Positions 13,563-24,872 of a stretch of 64,000 nt of DNA are shown here, piece by piece. Position numbers and translations under genes: made by a program. Each line of letters begins with the position of its first letter. Within the stretch, counting starts at the first letter, position 1. This DNA is from Epinephelus fuscoguttatus (lineage: Eukaryota > Chordata > Actinopteri > Perciformes > Serranidae). A model generated the notes under the pieces. It searched no databases. It saw nothing but the letters and a program-made list of their open reading frames with translations, and was not told where the DNA came from. The stretch lies in contig NC_064763.1 of NCBI RefSeq assembly GCF_011397635.1, positions 25,681,437-25,745,436 on the forward strand, given 5' to 3'.

Positions 13563-13592
13563 AGGATAGGATCGGATACGATAGGATAGGAG
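13563..13592. repeat. imperfect (GGATA)n short tandem repeat
   Basis: GGATAGGATCGGATACGATA and following units form a degenerate pentanucleotide repeat of about 30 bases. Confidence 0.75.
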
Positions 13593-13599
13593 AAGCCAG

Positions 13600-16500
13600 C
13601 CTCGCATCGCCTTAGATGCCCATAAACCACACACACGTGCTCCAGTGTGGCCACGCTGCAGGTCAAACATAGCAGAGATGTCACCTTAAAGCTTCTCTTC
13701 TCTGTAACATTATGAGGTGAGTGAAGTTTGACATTGTTGTGCAGCAAGTGAATGCATAAACTGATGTCATAAGAGATGATGTGGCAAATTTTTTGTTTTG
13801 TTTCTCACCTGATTATAATTATATTGCAGGCTGAAACCTTATTGGAATTATTTAGTATTATCTGAGTTTCGTGCTAAGGGCTTAATTATACATACTATAT
13901 TTATGAGTGGTTATGAGGAAGTGGAAGAATTCCATTTGAAGCATTAACTTTATTTTAATTTGCACAAAAGTGGCATCTAGTTTCAGATTACTCTTATTTT
14001 GCACTTGAAATGTTTTGAATGGAGGAACAACAACATCAAAAAGACCTTACGACATCATATGATATTTTCACTGGAGGACTGTAACTGTTAAACTTTGTAG
14101 TATTTCAACATTTTACCATTAAATTTATTTTGCTTCTAAGATGAGTTGGTCAGTTTTAAATACCAAACAAATCAAAAACCTATATTTGTTGTCCCATTCT
14201 CTGACATGACAGCATAACATACTGTACACTGAGCATGCTGTAGACCAATACTTCAAATATCTAACTTTCATTAGTGTCTCATTGTATTTTTACCAGCGCC
14301 CTCTGCAGGCTGTTAAAATCACAGAGGGAGACCTCCCAGCCACAAACACTCCACACTGAGCAGTGTCACCTATAAATTTAAGAACTATTACATATAAGTT
14401 TCTTACTATTTATTGTCCGTTTATTAAAGGATTTCTTAGAAACAGCATTAAGACTTTAATACTTTCCAGAAATGTAAAAGTAAGAGCAGTGGAGGGAGGG
14501 AGAGTTAATATGTCAATCCAGCTAAGCACTTTTTTTGAGAGGACTGTCCACAATAAAATATATATTAATCCATATATTGAGAGTATGAATTCTTCTGAGG
14601 GTGGAAAAAAATATATCAGGACTTCCTGACACATAAAGATTGATTTTCAGATTTGATGAAATTCTCAGACTCATGAGATTAATCTCAGAATTTACATTTT
14701 TCAGTAATCTTCTTCTGTGCATTATTTTATTTCCTCCAGTAGCATCTTTATAGGAATAAAGCTGCTACATGTTGCAGTACTTCCTGAAAGCTCAATTACA
14801 GTTCAGCATTTCAACTTGTAGCTGCTTTGGGTCCATGTCATTTCTTTTGTTGTGTTGAAAGCACTCCGCAACATTAAATTATATCTGCACAATAGACTCA
14901 TATTAGTTTGGTCTTTACTGTGCTGTCATCCTCCTCCTGCTCCCACTTCACAACACTTTGCTAAAGGGTTGACAGTACGATGGAGGAAAGGGATGAGAAA
15001 TTGCTCGTCTTGCTGTCTCTACCTCAGGTGCCGAAGACGTTAACTGTGTGCTCAAGTTCAGGATATCTGGTGTTGTTTTGTCACAGTGATGTCGGAGGGT
15101 CACATGGAGGCAGGGAGCCGTCAGCAGAGGCAGAGGCAGATTTAGTGTCGCCTCTCAGCAGCTGCCTCTGTTGCCTGCAGCTGTAATGCTGGTTCTCTCC
15201 TCAAAGTTTCAATACTTTTATTTACTGTTTCACTTCAATTCACTTCATTTTTGGCAGTGTTTTAATTTTTTCAATGTCAGGAATTAAAACTAAAATTAGG
15301 AATTAAAAATCAGGAATAAAAAATATATGTTTTTCATATGTTTTTATTTTAGAAAAAAAAAACAAGCACAACAGCACAAACCCTTTTGATTTTATCTATT
15401 TCAATTTTGATTTATTTATTCCTTCAACAGCTCTTGAATTGTTCACCTGTTCTTATATTTGTCTCACAATCTTCATTTGGACTTTATTGTGCTTGTTTTC
15501 TAAATAATTAATTTTATTAATGTGTATTGAATACTGTCCTTTTTTTCAAATACTTTGCTGTTAGTGTTTAAACAAAGATAAATACAAATTTAACATTATC
15601 ATTAATTTTGATTTAAAAGTACTTTAAATACACATGACTTTGTTAATAATTAATCCCTTTTCTGCTATTTAATATTTTCAGTGGTCGTAATTTTTCAGTC
15701 CATATATTTAAGAAAAAAAACCTGAATAATCACAAAATATGCAGTTTTAGAAATTGATAAAATTGTTGTTCATTTTATTCATTGATTGATATGTATATAA
15801 ATAATTTTAAATAAATTCAAAAATCATCTTCCATTTCATCTCCGCAATGTTAGAGCTAGTGAACTTTTAAATATATTGTCACCTCTATATTTGATTTTTT
15901 TTTTTTTTTTTAAGTCTCATCTTTCAAAATCAAAACATTACAAAATTAAATAAATGGTACAGAATCTATCTGAATATAATTTGGATGCAATCAACTGTAG
16001 TTATAGAAAAATATGAATATGTGAAAAGTAGTTGAGTGTATGTGATTACTGCCATGTAAGTGTACTATTATTGAACACAACTTCAAATTTGTGTACAAAA
16101 AATGTAATCCTTCGGTGACAATCACAGTTATATTAAATCAAACAGACTTTTATAGATTTACAATTTTGTCATTTAAAGCTGATATTGTCTAAATTATTGT
16201 CTGAATGTAACCTTTTTCTAACCAACTGAAAAGATATTGCGGGTGTAACAGACACTTCAGTTATTCAGGAGGATGACTGACGGCAGGCATATCTTACAGA
16301 TGTTATAAATGACATGGATGTGTTTGTATGTGTGTGTGTGCATGTGTGTGTGTATAAGGCAAAAGTCTAAATGTGCATGTTTTTAATCAGTCCTGGTATA
16401 ACCTCTTGAAGCACGGAAAAATGGCAGAGGCATTAAAAACATAAAAGGGAAAAAGGGCAGTAATGAATTTAGAGGAAAATGGACATTAATGGTATTAGCA

Positions 16501-16830
16501 TTACTCATGTTCCATATAACAAATTATTGGAAATTTGACAAGCACACCAAATTATCTCCTCATGCCTGACGGGAGTGTGGTGAAGTCCTCTCTACCTGCT
16601 GAGGAAAGACAATTTCTGCTCATTTTACTATTTTTAACAATAGAACCAACCCATTAAGACAAATTAATGTCATTATCAAGTCTCTATGAAAATGACAAAT
16701 ACCACCGTTTCGAGCAGCTTTAGAGGCTATTGACAATAATGAAATTCGCTGTACAGGTACTGAAAAGAAACACTCCAAGTAATTATTTTCTAGTAGCTTG
16801 TTTGTCTGCCATCCGTTCATTTGCTTTCAG
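13600..16830. other. spacer including a strongly AT-rich kilobase
   Basis: No exon is recognised. Bases 15190 to about 16150 are strikingly AT-rich, with homopolymer runs of A (15351-15361) and T (15895-15911). A (TG)n-type run lies at 16320-16352. These features look like neutral spacer, though a matrix-attachment or replication role cannot be excluded by eye. Confidence 0.55.
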
Positions 16831-16834
16831 CTCA

Positions 16835-17000
16835 ATTATCTGACTCTGTGAGCATGTGGAGGCGCATAGTGCTCTGCGGCCCACAGAGCGAGGGCCCTAA
16901 TTGGGCAATTACCGTTCTGTTTCGGGGCTTTTAGCTCCAGTGGAGAGTGGAGGGAGACCGCGGTGTGTAAAACCATGAGGACCTTACATGCACAAAACCA
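16835..17000. promoter_or_regulatory. candidate conserved non-coding block
   Basis: A repeat-free, balanced-composition stretch carries two closely spaced homeodomain-type cores, TAATTG at 16898 and CAATTA at 16906, within GGCCCTAATTGGGCAATTAC. Such paired sites are common in developmental enhancers, but the call is inference. No coding frame here resembles a protein. Confidence 0.25.
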
Positions 17001-18063
17001 CACATATACACTGTTTAAACAAAAACAAAACCCCACGTCCTCTATACACATAACACAGACCTATACGGAGCAGCTTTAGTGCAGCTCGTGCAACAAACAC
17101 TAAAAACGTAAAAAGTGACAGGAGCTGCGGGCCAAAACACAGTCCTTTCAGTGACACATAATGCAGGTGCAACACTGAATTATGTGCAACTTTTCTAACA
17201 TGTGATTATATCATGTGCATATGCATTCTTTCAGGCTTCCCTTTAAACAACATCTCATCCGAACAACCACCAGCTATAAATAGCTGAGAGTGCTTACTGT
17301 ATAACGCTGCTGAGTTTTATGGGGGGTGGGCTGAGGTAGCCGGGTTGCAGTTGGTGTACAGAGGGTCAACAGTGGGTACCACTTAAAAGTGCTGTGCATC
17401 ATCAGAAAGCTGGGAACTACAAGACTCATCTCAGAGCTTAATAGCCAGGTTGCAGCAATGCTTTGGTTATTTGCAATAACTTCAACTGCAGGTAAAAAGT
17501 CAAGGAAGTCTGTGATGGATTCCTCTGTCCGTCACCACGTCAAACCGAACAATTTTATAGAAACTACAGAAAACACAGAGAGGGACAAATTAAAGAAATG
17601 ACATAAATAAACAGATGGAGGAGCATAGCAAATACAGGTGCTTCAATTAAAGGGTATAAGGGGTCAGGAAATGGTTTGGTGAGTATGGAAATTATGTAAA
17701 TGAGATGCTATAGCCTTCACTGTCAGGAATATCTTTTTGTTCCTTTAGTCTGTCACCCATCAATATATTGATCTTTGGCTTATTAAAAGTAACGCATTTA
17801 TAGGAACATTCAAAGCCTGATTCCAGACACAATCAATTACTTTCAGTGACTCCACTGATTCTGGTGTTTTCTCAATTGCAAAAGCGACCAAGCCAATCAG
17901 AGCAACTGGAATGCCCCCTGAAGTCAGATTATAACTTGGGGTTTTGAAAGAACCTCATCAACCCCAACCTCAAAATCCAATATGGCTGCATCATGCATCA
18001 ACAGTAGTGAAAGCTGTTGTAACGTACTGTTTTTAAGCATTTCTGTCTTATTTGTCTCATTAA
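17000..18063. other. spacer, no gene recognised
   Basis: Nothing supportable is seen on either strand beyond short chance open frames. The 17,850-18,060 part borders the dispersed repeat that follows and may belong to the same insertion. Confidence 0.45.
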
Positions 18064-18357
18064 AGATCAAGTGCATAGAATTTAGTGGCATCTGGTGGTG
18101 AGGTTGCAGAACAGGGGCCTATGCAATAAAGCAACCAGCCCGATCTAGAGCCAGTGTTTGATTTGTCCATTTTTGGCTGCCGTAGAACAACATGGTGGAC
18201 TCCATGAAAGAGGACCCGCTCCATATATAGATATGAACGGCTCATTATAATGAACGAAAACACAATTCTTACTTTTATGTTATTTTAAACTAATGAAAAC
18301 ATTTATAAATATCATATGCCATATCTGCCCCTAAAACGTACTCAGTGGACCTTTGAA
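18064..18357 (+). mobile_element. dispersed teleost repeat (TTTAGTGGCATCT family), copy 1
   Basis: The block contains GAATTTAGTGGCATCTGGTG, TGAGGTTGCAGA, TCTAGAGCCAGTGTTTG and GGACTCCATGAAAGAGGACC, and it ends in ACTCAGTGGACCTTTGAAAC. A second, shorter copy is at 46126-46275. The sequence order matches a repeat I know from many percomorph genomes, whose name I cannot give. It has no coding capacity. Confidence 0.6.
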
Positions 18358-19100
18358 ACAGTCACACAAATGGTACCGTCCAACTTCGATCTGTGGAGAT
18401 GTTGCTGAAGTGTTTGTATCCCAAAAATCACAACCTGGCCAAAACTGGTAATGTGTTAGTTTTCCAACTTGCTGAGGTGCAATGTGGTAAACTCTGGTGT
18501 GATGTCATCCCATCTCCGACTTCCGAAGATAAATGGAAGGCAGCATAAAAGTGTGCCAGAGCCCAAAAAAACTGCAACGGGAAAATGACCACAAACATTG
18601 GTTGACACAACCATACATGTTATTGTAAGATGACTTATAGAAGTAACAACTCTGAAATATGTATATTTCTTTGATTTATACTAAAAGACAAAGCTTAAGT
18701 TAGCTTCTCCTATAGCAACTGATGCCACGTCCATGTCAACTAGAAATGGCGCCTACACGATTGGTACAGCTATTAGGAACATAAAGTCTGACTGAATAAT
18801 GACGTGAAACAAAATGTTAATCCAGTCTGATTATAAGCCCAGAGGGATTCTGCACTTTTGTTCAGACTACATGAGATGTTTTGAAAGAGAATAAAAAGGA
18901 CTTTGATTTGATTTAACGTCATAATCAAATCAAATATTATATGCAGTATAAATATGCAGTCTGATCAAATCAAAGTGCATTCTGGTTCTAGCTGGCTTCA
19001 TGATGATGTTTGTGACACAGACACTCCTGCATCTGTAGCGATGTGCAAAAACAGGAGCAAATTCTAGACTTTAAACCTGTGAGATAAAAGTTGGCACCCC
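18358..19100. other. spacer with a perfect 12-bp hairpin
   Basis: There is no gene. At 18902-18934, TTTGATTTGATT is followed after nine bases (TAACGTCAT) by its exact reverse complement AATCAAATCAAA. A third related copy, GATCAAATCAAAG, lies at about 18963-18975. Confidence 0.6.
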
Positions 19101-19119
19101 GACCCCCCCTTCCCTCCCC

Positions 19120-19580
19120 ATCTCACCCTCCTCCTCACTAATTTTCATATTATCCCTGTGCTGTGCGCTCTCCCCCTCACTTTAACATTCTGTCACGCGC
19201 TCCCTGGATCATGTAGCTTGTGTTAATTAAACCCTCTTTCAGATCATTTTCTTGCTCAAGTGGCCTCAGTGCAGCACCCATTAGGCAGAAAGCTCTGTTA
19301 TCTGAATTTCCAAATGTAGCTCAACATTTATTAAAGTGAAATTCATCCAGTAATTGCCCGCCTCGGTATGCCCCATGTCTCCCTCTTACCTCCAGGGCCA
19401 CCTGCTCAGAGACACCTCCAACTATTTACCAGCATGACGCAGGGTAATTAGACCTCTCTGACCCCGTCCACTAAGAGCCTGGTAATTGCGTTAATAAAAA
19501 AATTAACAGCAGCAGCATGAGGATCATTCTGTAAAAATACCCGGTAATGAAGCATTAGCCTTGATTTTATTTGGATTAAA
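19120..19580. promoter_or_regulatory. candidate conserved non-coding block rich in TAAT cores
   Basis: This repeat-free stretch holds TTAATTAA (19223), TAATTG (19351), TAATTA (19445) and TAATTG (19483), with further TAAT cores to 19560. It has no open frame of note. The density of homeodomain-type cores in otherwise GC-balanced DNA is what drew attention. An enhancer role is inference and needs cross-species conservation. Confidence 0.3.
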
Positions 19581-21600
19581 AACAGCTATAGGTATTTAAA
19601 GGTTACAGTGTCTGCTAAAACAATATCAGAGGAGAAAGTTTTTTTTCCTTTTCATTAAAATTTGTGTGACTAAGGAGCAGAACATATTTTTAATATTTCC
19701 ACACAACTCTGCAGTGATGGTACTATTTCTTGTGTAAGCCTTGTTTTTCAGACGTATGGATGACATATAGATATTTTGCTGCACCCTGCAACACCCCATC
19801 TTCCAAAGCAGAAGAAAGTAGACAACATATAGAACTATGACACATGCAGATGCAAACTGAACTATCAAGATGTCAGTATTAATCTGGCAGGGTGCGTCTA
19901 TCAATAGTTTAGTTATCAACAGCCTGCATTTTATTTTCATCAAGACATTTAGCCTAACCTGCACTGCATTATCTAGTTTTTCACAAAACCTTAATGTGTC
20001 ATCAATCCACTTTTTATAATGACCACAAATCACTTCCTATTTTGACAGCATGCTTTATCATCTATGCCAGCTTTATGTACACACTGGTGAAACCCATTGA
20101 ACAGCAGGTTCAGCATCCCTAAGCTCAGGTTTTAGAGTCTCAGAAATTTGTTAATATCCTGTGCTGTTTTCTTGCTAAATCAACAAAGGGGTCTCGGATG
20201 GTAAAAGCAGTGCAATTAGGGCAAGCGCTGTTTCCCGTTCTCATTATGTACTTTATTTTGACAGAAAAGAAGATTATCACGGACTGAAATAAGTGTTGGA
20301 TGCAACTACGCGGCTTGTATTCAGCTTATTATCAGTGAACTTGTACCAAAGCTACATGATCTGTTATGTAATGTCTCTTTCCCTGGTTGTTTCCCTGCAC
20401 TTTGATGGATGATAATCATTTGTGTTTTTGAGGACATTATTATCTTATAAGTGCCACTAAGACAGCGTGGTGCTTAGTCATGGAGGTATTTAGATTACTT
20501 CACTTAGGAGCTATTTATTTCTAACTTTAATTTGAGTTAAGACCAGATGGAGTCACATACATTGTGAATGTAAATATGTAAGTAAGCTTCTGACAAGTTG
20601 TATTAGGCTTAAGATAGTGTGTATAACTTGTGGGATACTATGAAGCTCAATCAGCATTACATTAAGTTGTCAGACACTGGTAGCCTACTGTATGCCAAGA
20701 GGTGTTTTAAGATAATCATCTATATAGTGACATCCTATGGGCAAATAGTGCAACTGCAGTTACTCAGTGACAAACCTGATAACTGACAGACTGTGCCGTC
20801 AGTCTGTTAAACTATTATTAACCCAATAACTCCTCATGGATAAACTGTTTTGATCTGCAAAAACTTCTGCCTGAGTTCTTCCTGACTGCACTTTCAATCT
20901 GTTATTGTTATGCTGGAGTAACAAAAAGCTATGCAGGGTTTTGTCAAACCGACTGCACTGTAGCCTTTCAAAAAATGATGAAACTTTTCCTGAATAAGCT
21001 GTTGGTCATTTACAAGTCTGATATATTAACACACTGTGGTAGAAATCTCCTCTTTAAATGTGTACTCACTACATTAAGCTCAGTTTTAACAAGATAAGCT
21101 GCATGTCCTCCTGGTTAAATCCTGTTGTCTGCATGACCATCTAAGCTCTCTGAGAGGTTCAGCTGCAACAACTTAAACTCAAATTTTCTTTAAACACCTG
21201 TTAATGACACATACATGCAGTTAAAAACATATGGCTGCTTTTTTAAAAATCAAGATAAAATCTAGCTTCATGCCCTATTAGCATATAAAAGGTATTTGTA
21301 CATAATGTCCTCACACTTCATTTAACATCAGTCCTGCAGATCTCCACAGGCTGCCCGTGGTTTCTCACATCACTGAAAACCCCAGTGCTCCATCATCAGT
21401 GCTTCACCCACGACTATTTCTTGTTGTCCAAACAAGACAGTCATTCAGTGTCATATCCTACAAAGTCATTGAAAATTGACTTTATTTCTTGGGCAGTTTA
21501 CAGTGTTGAGAGACAGGAAAGACAATTCTGTTGTTGTGTAATACAGAACAAATGTGTTGTTGTCCCTTTTTGCTCTCACTTTGCACTTTTCTCTCATACA
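19581..21600. other. spacer, nothing recognised
   Basis: AT-rich intergenic DNA. The minus-strand frame at 19626-20033 shows no family resemblance, has no splice support and sits in low-complexity surroundings. Confidence 0.5.
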
Positions 21601-22141
21601 CAGTCATCACAGTGCCAGGGTGGACCCCTGCTGATGATAGAAACAGGAAGAGAACATTTTAAAGTCTTTACAATGGTTGCCTGACTTCATTCAGTTTTCA
21701 TATTGATTTTAAAACCATTTTTTGTTTGTTAATAAAGCACTTAATGGTCCTACACCAGCCTCTCTGACATGCAATCAAGACAGCCCTTTCGAGTCCTCTG
21801 GCACCAGTCTGTTAGGTATTCCAAAGAGCAGGACAAAAGCTTTTGGGTGAGGCAGTTTTTAGGTTTCATCTTCAAAGCTGGTGGAGCAGCCTGCTGAAGA
21901 TCTGAGAAAAATGATTATTATTTTATTGTAACTATTCATTATAGTAGATATTTTATCGCTATTTCTTTTCTTTTTTTATGCTCTATTATCAATTATTTCA
22001 TCTTTTTTTGTGGATTGATCTCAATTTGATTCACTGCTTTACTTTTACAGCCTTATAATCAGCTTGTCAGTCACCTGTGAAGCACTTTGAATTGCACTAA
22101 ACAGACACTTGTGACAGATGAAATACTAATAAAGTTTGATG
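21601..22141 (+). mobile_element. 3' remnant of a non-LTR retrotransposon
   Basis: Broken reading frames echo the C-terminal end of a LINE polyprotein. TTACAATGGTTGCCTGAC recalls the usual LQWLP motif, and ATTGATTTTAAAACC then ACTTAATGGTCCTACACCAG recall the FK-LNGLAP stretch. It closes with a 3' untranslated end, GAAGCACTTTGAATTGCACT and CTAATAAAGTTTGATG, typical of teleost LINE tails. Stops and frameshifts make it non-functional. A sister relic is at 36590-37085. Confidence 0.6.
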
Positions 22142-22312
22142 TTTTGTTCAGTCCATCGCCATGACACAATGGCTCTCACCATGCAAGTGTTTCGGTGGTT
22201 TTGTTGTAGGTGGCTCTGGAAAATGTATCAGGTAACCAAACTTATCTGCAACATCTCATTAAAGATCTGGTGATGGCTTAATATATAATAAACATCAGCC
22301 TGAAAGGGACAG

Positions 22313-22976
22313 TTCACCCTAAAATCTAAAATACAAATTTATCTTCTTAAGTGTTGTGCCATTTGTCACTTTGGATTGTTTTGGTGTGAGTCATCGAGTG
22401 TTGAAGATATCAGCTGTAGAGATGTCTGCCTCCTCTTGAATATAATAAAACTGGACGGCACTTGGCTTGTGGTGCTCAAAGACATTTGAAGAACTCAACA
22501 GCATTGTCTCTTTCCAGAAATCATGACTTGGTTACTCAAGATATTCCACAGACCTTGTTGTGAGTAGCTTCATGTGGGAATGGTTTTCTCTTTACACCCC
22601 CCAGTCGTATCACTGTGCAGAAGGAAGCGTGCATCTACTCATGCACGAGAGGCTCGTTCTCTCTACGTGGTGATTCATTTGGCAGGTGTAGTTCAATAGA
22701 AAGAAAATAGTTCCTACATGAAACTGCTCACAGCAAGGTCTGTGGATTACCTTGAGTAACTGGGTCATAATTTCTGGAGAGAGACACTACTGTTGAGTTT
22801 TTCAAATGTATTTGTTTATCTATCTAGTTCCATTATATTGGAGAGAGGGCTGACATCTCTACGGCCGATATCTCCAACACTCAGCAACTCACACCAAAAT
22901 ATTTTAGATTGATAAACAGCACTACAGGTAAGAGGAAAAGCATGTATTTTTGATTTGGGGGTGAACTGTCCCTTTA
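22313..22976. mobile_element. 664-bp fold-back element with full-length arms
   Basis: The left end AAAGGGACAGTTCACCC and the right end GGGTGAACTGTCCCTTT are exact inverses apart from length variation in the C/G run. Similarity continues through arms of about 300 bp each, for example TTTGGTGTGAGT, TAGAGATGTC, TCTCTTTCCAGAAATCATGA and CCACAGACCTTG with their inverted partners. Only a short central spacer (about 22600-22680) is unpaired. No coding frame and no clear target duplication are seen. It is probably a non-autonomous DNA transposon. Confidence 0.75.
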
Positions 22977-24161
22977 ACTTTATTATAGTAGCCATAAATT
23001 AAGGTTAAGGGCACAAATCATCATCTAATTCATGAACCCACTGAATAGCTATGAAAAAGCATTATCCAGTATAATTATAGAATTATTGAATCACAAATTT
23101 GCATTAAACATGTAAATTGAGTGTTGTCAGTTAGCATTTGCAACCAGCCTACTATCCTTGATGTTTTTTTAAACTCTTAATGGCTTTTAATGCCTAATTA
23201 CATTTTTCACATCATATTTTTGATGAGGGAATATTCCACATCTGTTTCAGCCACAACCTTTTATCATTGGAAATGTAATGTACCAGCCGCAATTTAAATA
23301 TTATTCATTAATATAACATTAATAATTATAATGATTGGGTCATCTGCGTGGTATGGTCAGGTTATCCTAAACCTCCTCATAGAATCCACAAAATGCCAGC
23401 AGCAGCTGAAGTTACAGACACGATTAATGTGAGATCAATGACAATTAGTTTCTCATTTTGTCTGTTGTAAATGTATCTCTTTTTATGTGTATCTTTGTTC
23501 AGGAACAACACTGTTCAGTTTCTTTGGCTAGATGGTTGAATAGAGAGCTGGGCCGTGGCCTCGCTCATTACCAACTGGCCCTGTTAGTATTTACAGCATC
23601 ATGGCAGGTTGACCTCACAGTATTCATAGCTTCACACCTCACACCCATTCACTGATAGAAAATAAACACAGGCTGCATTGGCCCCCAATAAAGACCTGTT
23701 TCCTCTGAAAAGATACAGACGGTTTTGTGGCTTAACTCAACTTTTTTGTTGGTTTGTTGCAACAATGTGCACAAGGAAGCAGAATCCAAACGCTAATTGG
23801 GAAATGAGGAACATTGCGTTTCCCATCTTGAATGCTCTTTCGGGCATCTTTTTATATCTGATCGGTCGACCGTGCACAACCATCCACCTGCTACCTCTAA
23901 ATGATGGACGTTTGTTTGTTTTTTTCAGATTCTGCCTAAAAGAATTCAAATGGGTTTTCAAAAATGTGCACTTTGTGCCCAGCAGCAGAGACCACTGCCA
24001 GGCCACTGGGGTGCTGGATTGTTGTGTTTGGCGGCTGACAAAAACTCGGCAGTGTAAACGCTTTAGTGTATGCTCCTCATAACAAAGTTGCTTTGATGAC
24101 CAAATAAAAAGCTTACATTTTAAATAAGTCTAGACAATTTGGATCAAATACAGGACATGCA
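22977..24161. other. spacer, no gene recognised
   Basis: Open frames at 23458-23655 and 23678-24082 (+), and on the opposite strand at 23737-24006, show no family resemblance and no consistent splice context. The region is repeat-poor and of mixed composition around 23,480-24,060. Confidence 0.45.
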
Positions 24162-24872
24162 CAGGATTCCCTCAGCTTGAGGCAAGTTAGACTTCAGACT
24201 TCTTAAGACTTTTTAATGCCACTCAGAATCAAATTTAAGACAAATTCTACAAAAATTCAAAAAACAAAAAAGAACCATTATCACTGACTTCAGTTAAACA
24301 TGACTTTTTTTGCCTTGTCGCAGAGCCAAGGATAGAACAAACCTGGGAAATACCTGGCGTTTGTTGACAAATTTCCTTGGTGATTTCGTGTTATTCACTC
24401 TGCATGTGGCATTAATCCTCATCATGCAGACTTTAGAAACCTTTTGCATAAAGTACATCAAGCCTCATATGCATTGCCTTGTACTGGTTTCAGCCACAAA
24501 ATCTTGGTTAAATAAGCAACTTTTGTTGAATATGCACTTCCCCATGTTGTCCTTGGTACAGTGACAGCTAGCTTGCAGACAGTGGAGCCTCTCCCCTGAG
24601 CATCCTGGCCAGAGACAATATGAGTATTGTCAGTTCCGCTATTCTGATCTATGTGACGTTAGAGGGTAAGCATTTGAGAAGGATAGACATTACCAATTAT
24701 TTGAGATCTTACAACACAAAAAATGATTAATAAAATCCTACTTTCCATGTCTTAGTATTTTTAAGACGTTTGAAAGATTGGTTTAGGACATTTTAATACC
24801 TATTAAGGCTTTATTTTTAGATATATGAATTCAATGATTTTTAAGACTTTTAAAGGATCTGCAGCAACCCTG
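24162..24872. mobile_element. decayed hAT-like element
   Basis: The right end, read on the opposite strand, is CAGGGTTGCTGCAGATCC, and the left end is CAGGATTCCCTCAGC, a partial terminal inverted repeat. Both subterminal regions carry TTAAGACTTTTTAA or TTTTTAAGACTTTTAAAGG-type sequence, as in a common teleost hAT-derived family. The flanks GACATGCA and GTAGAACA are only weakly alike, so a target duplication is not proven. No transposase frame remains. Confidence 0.45.

Noticed and set aside
19626..20033. Minus-strand open frame of 135 codons
   Set aside because: No family resemblance or splice context; composition is like the surrounding spacer.
23678..24082. Plus-strand open frame of 134 codons
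   Set aside because: No family resemblance, begins within spacer, and the opposite strand is also open.
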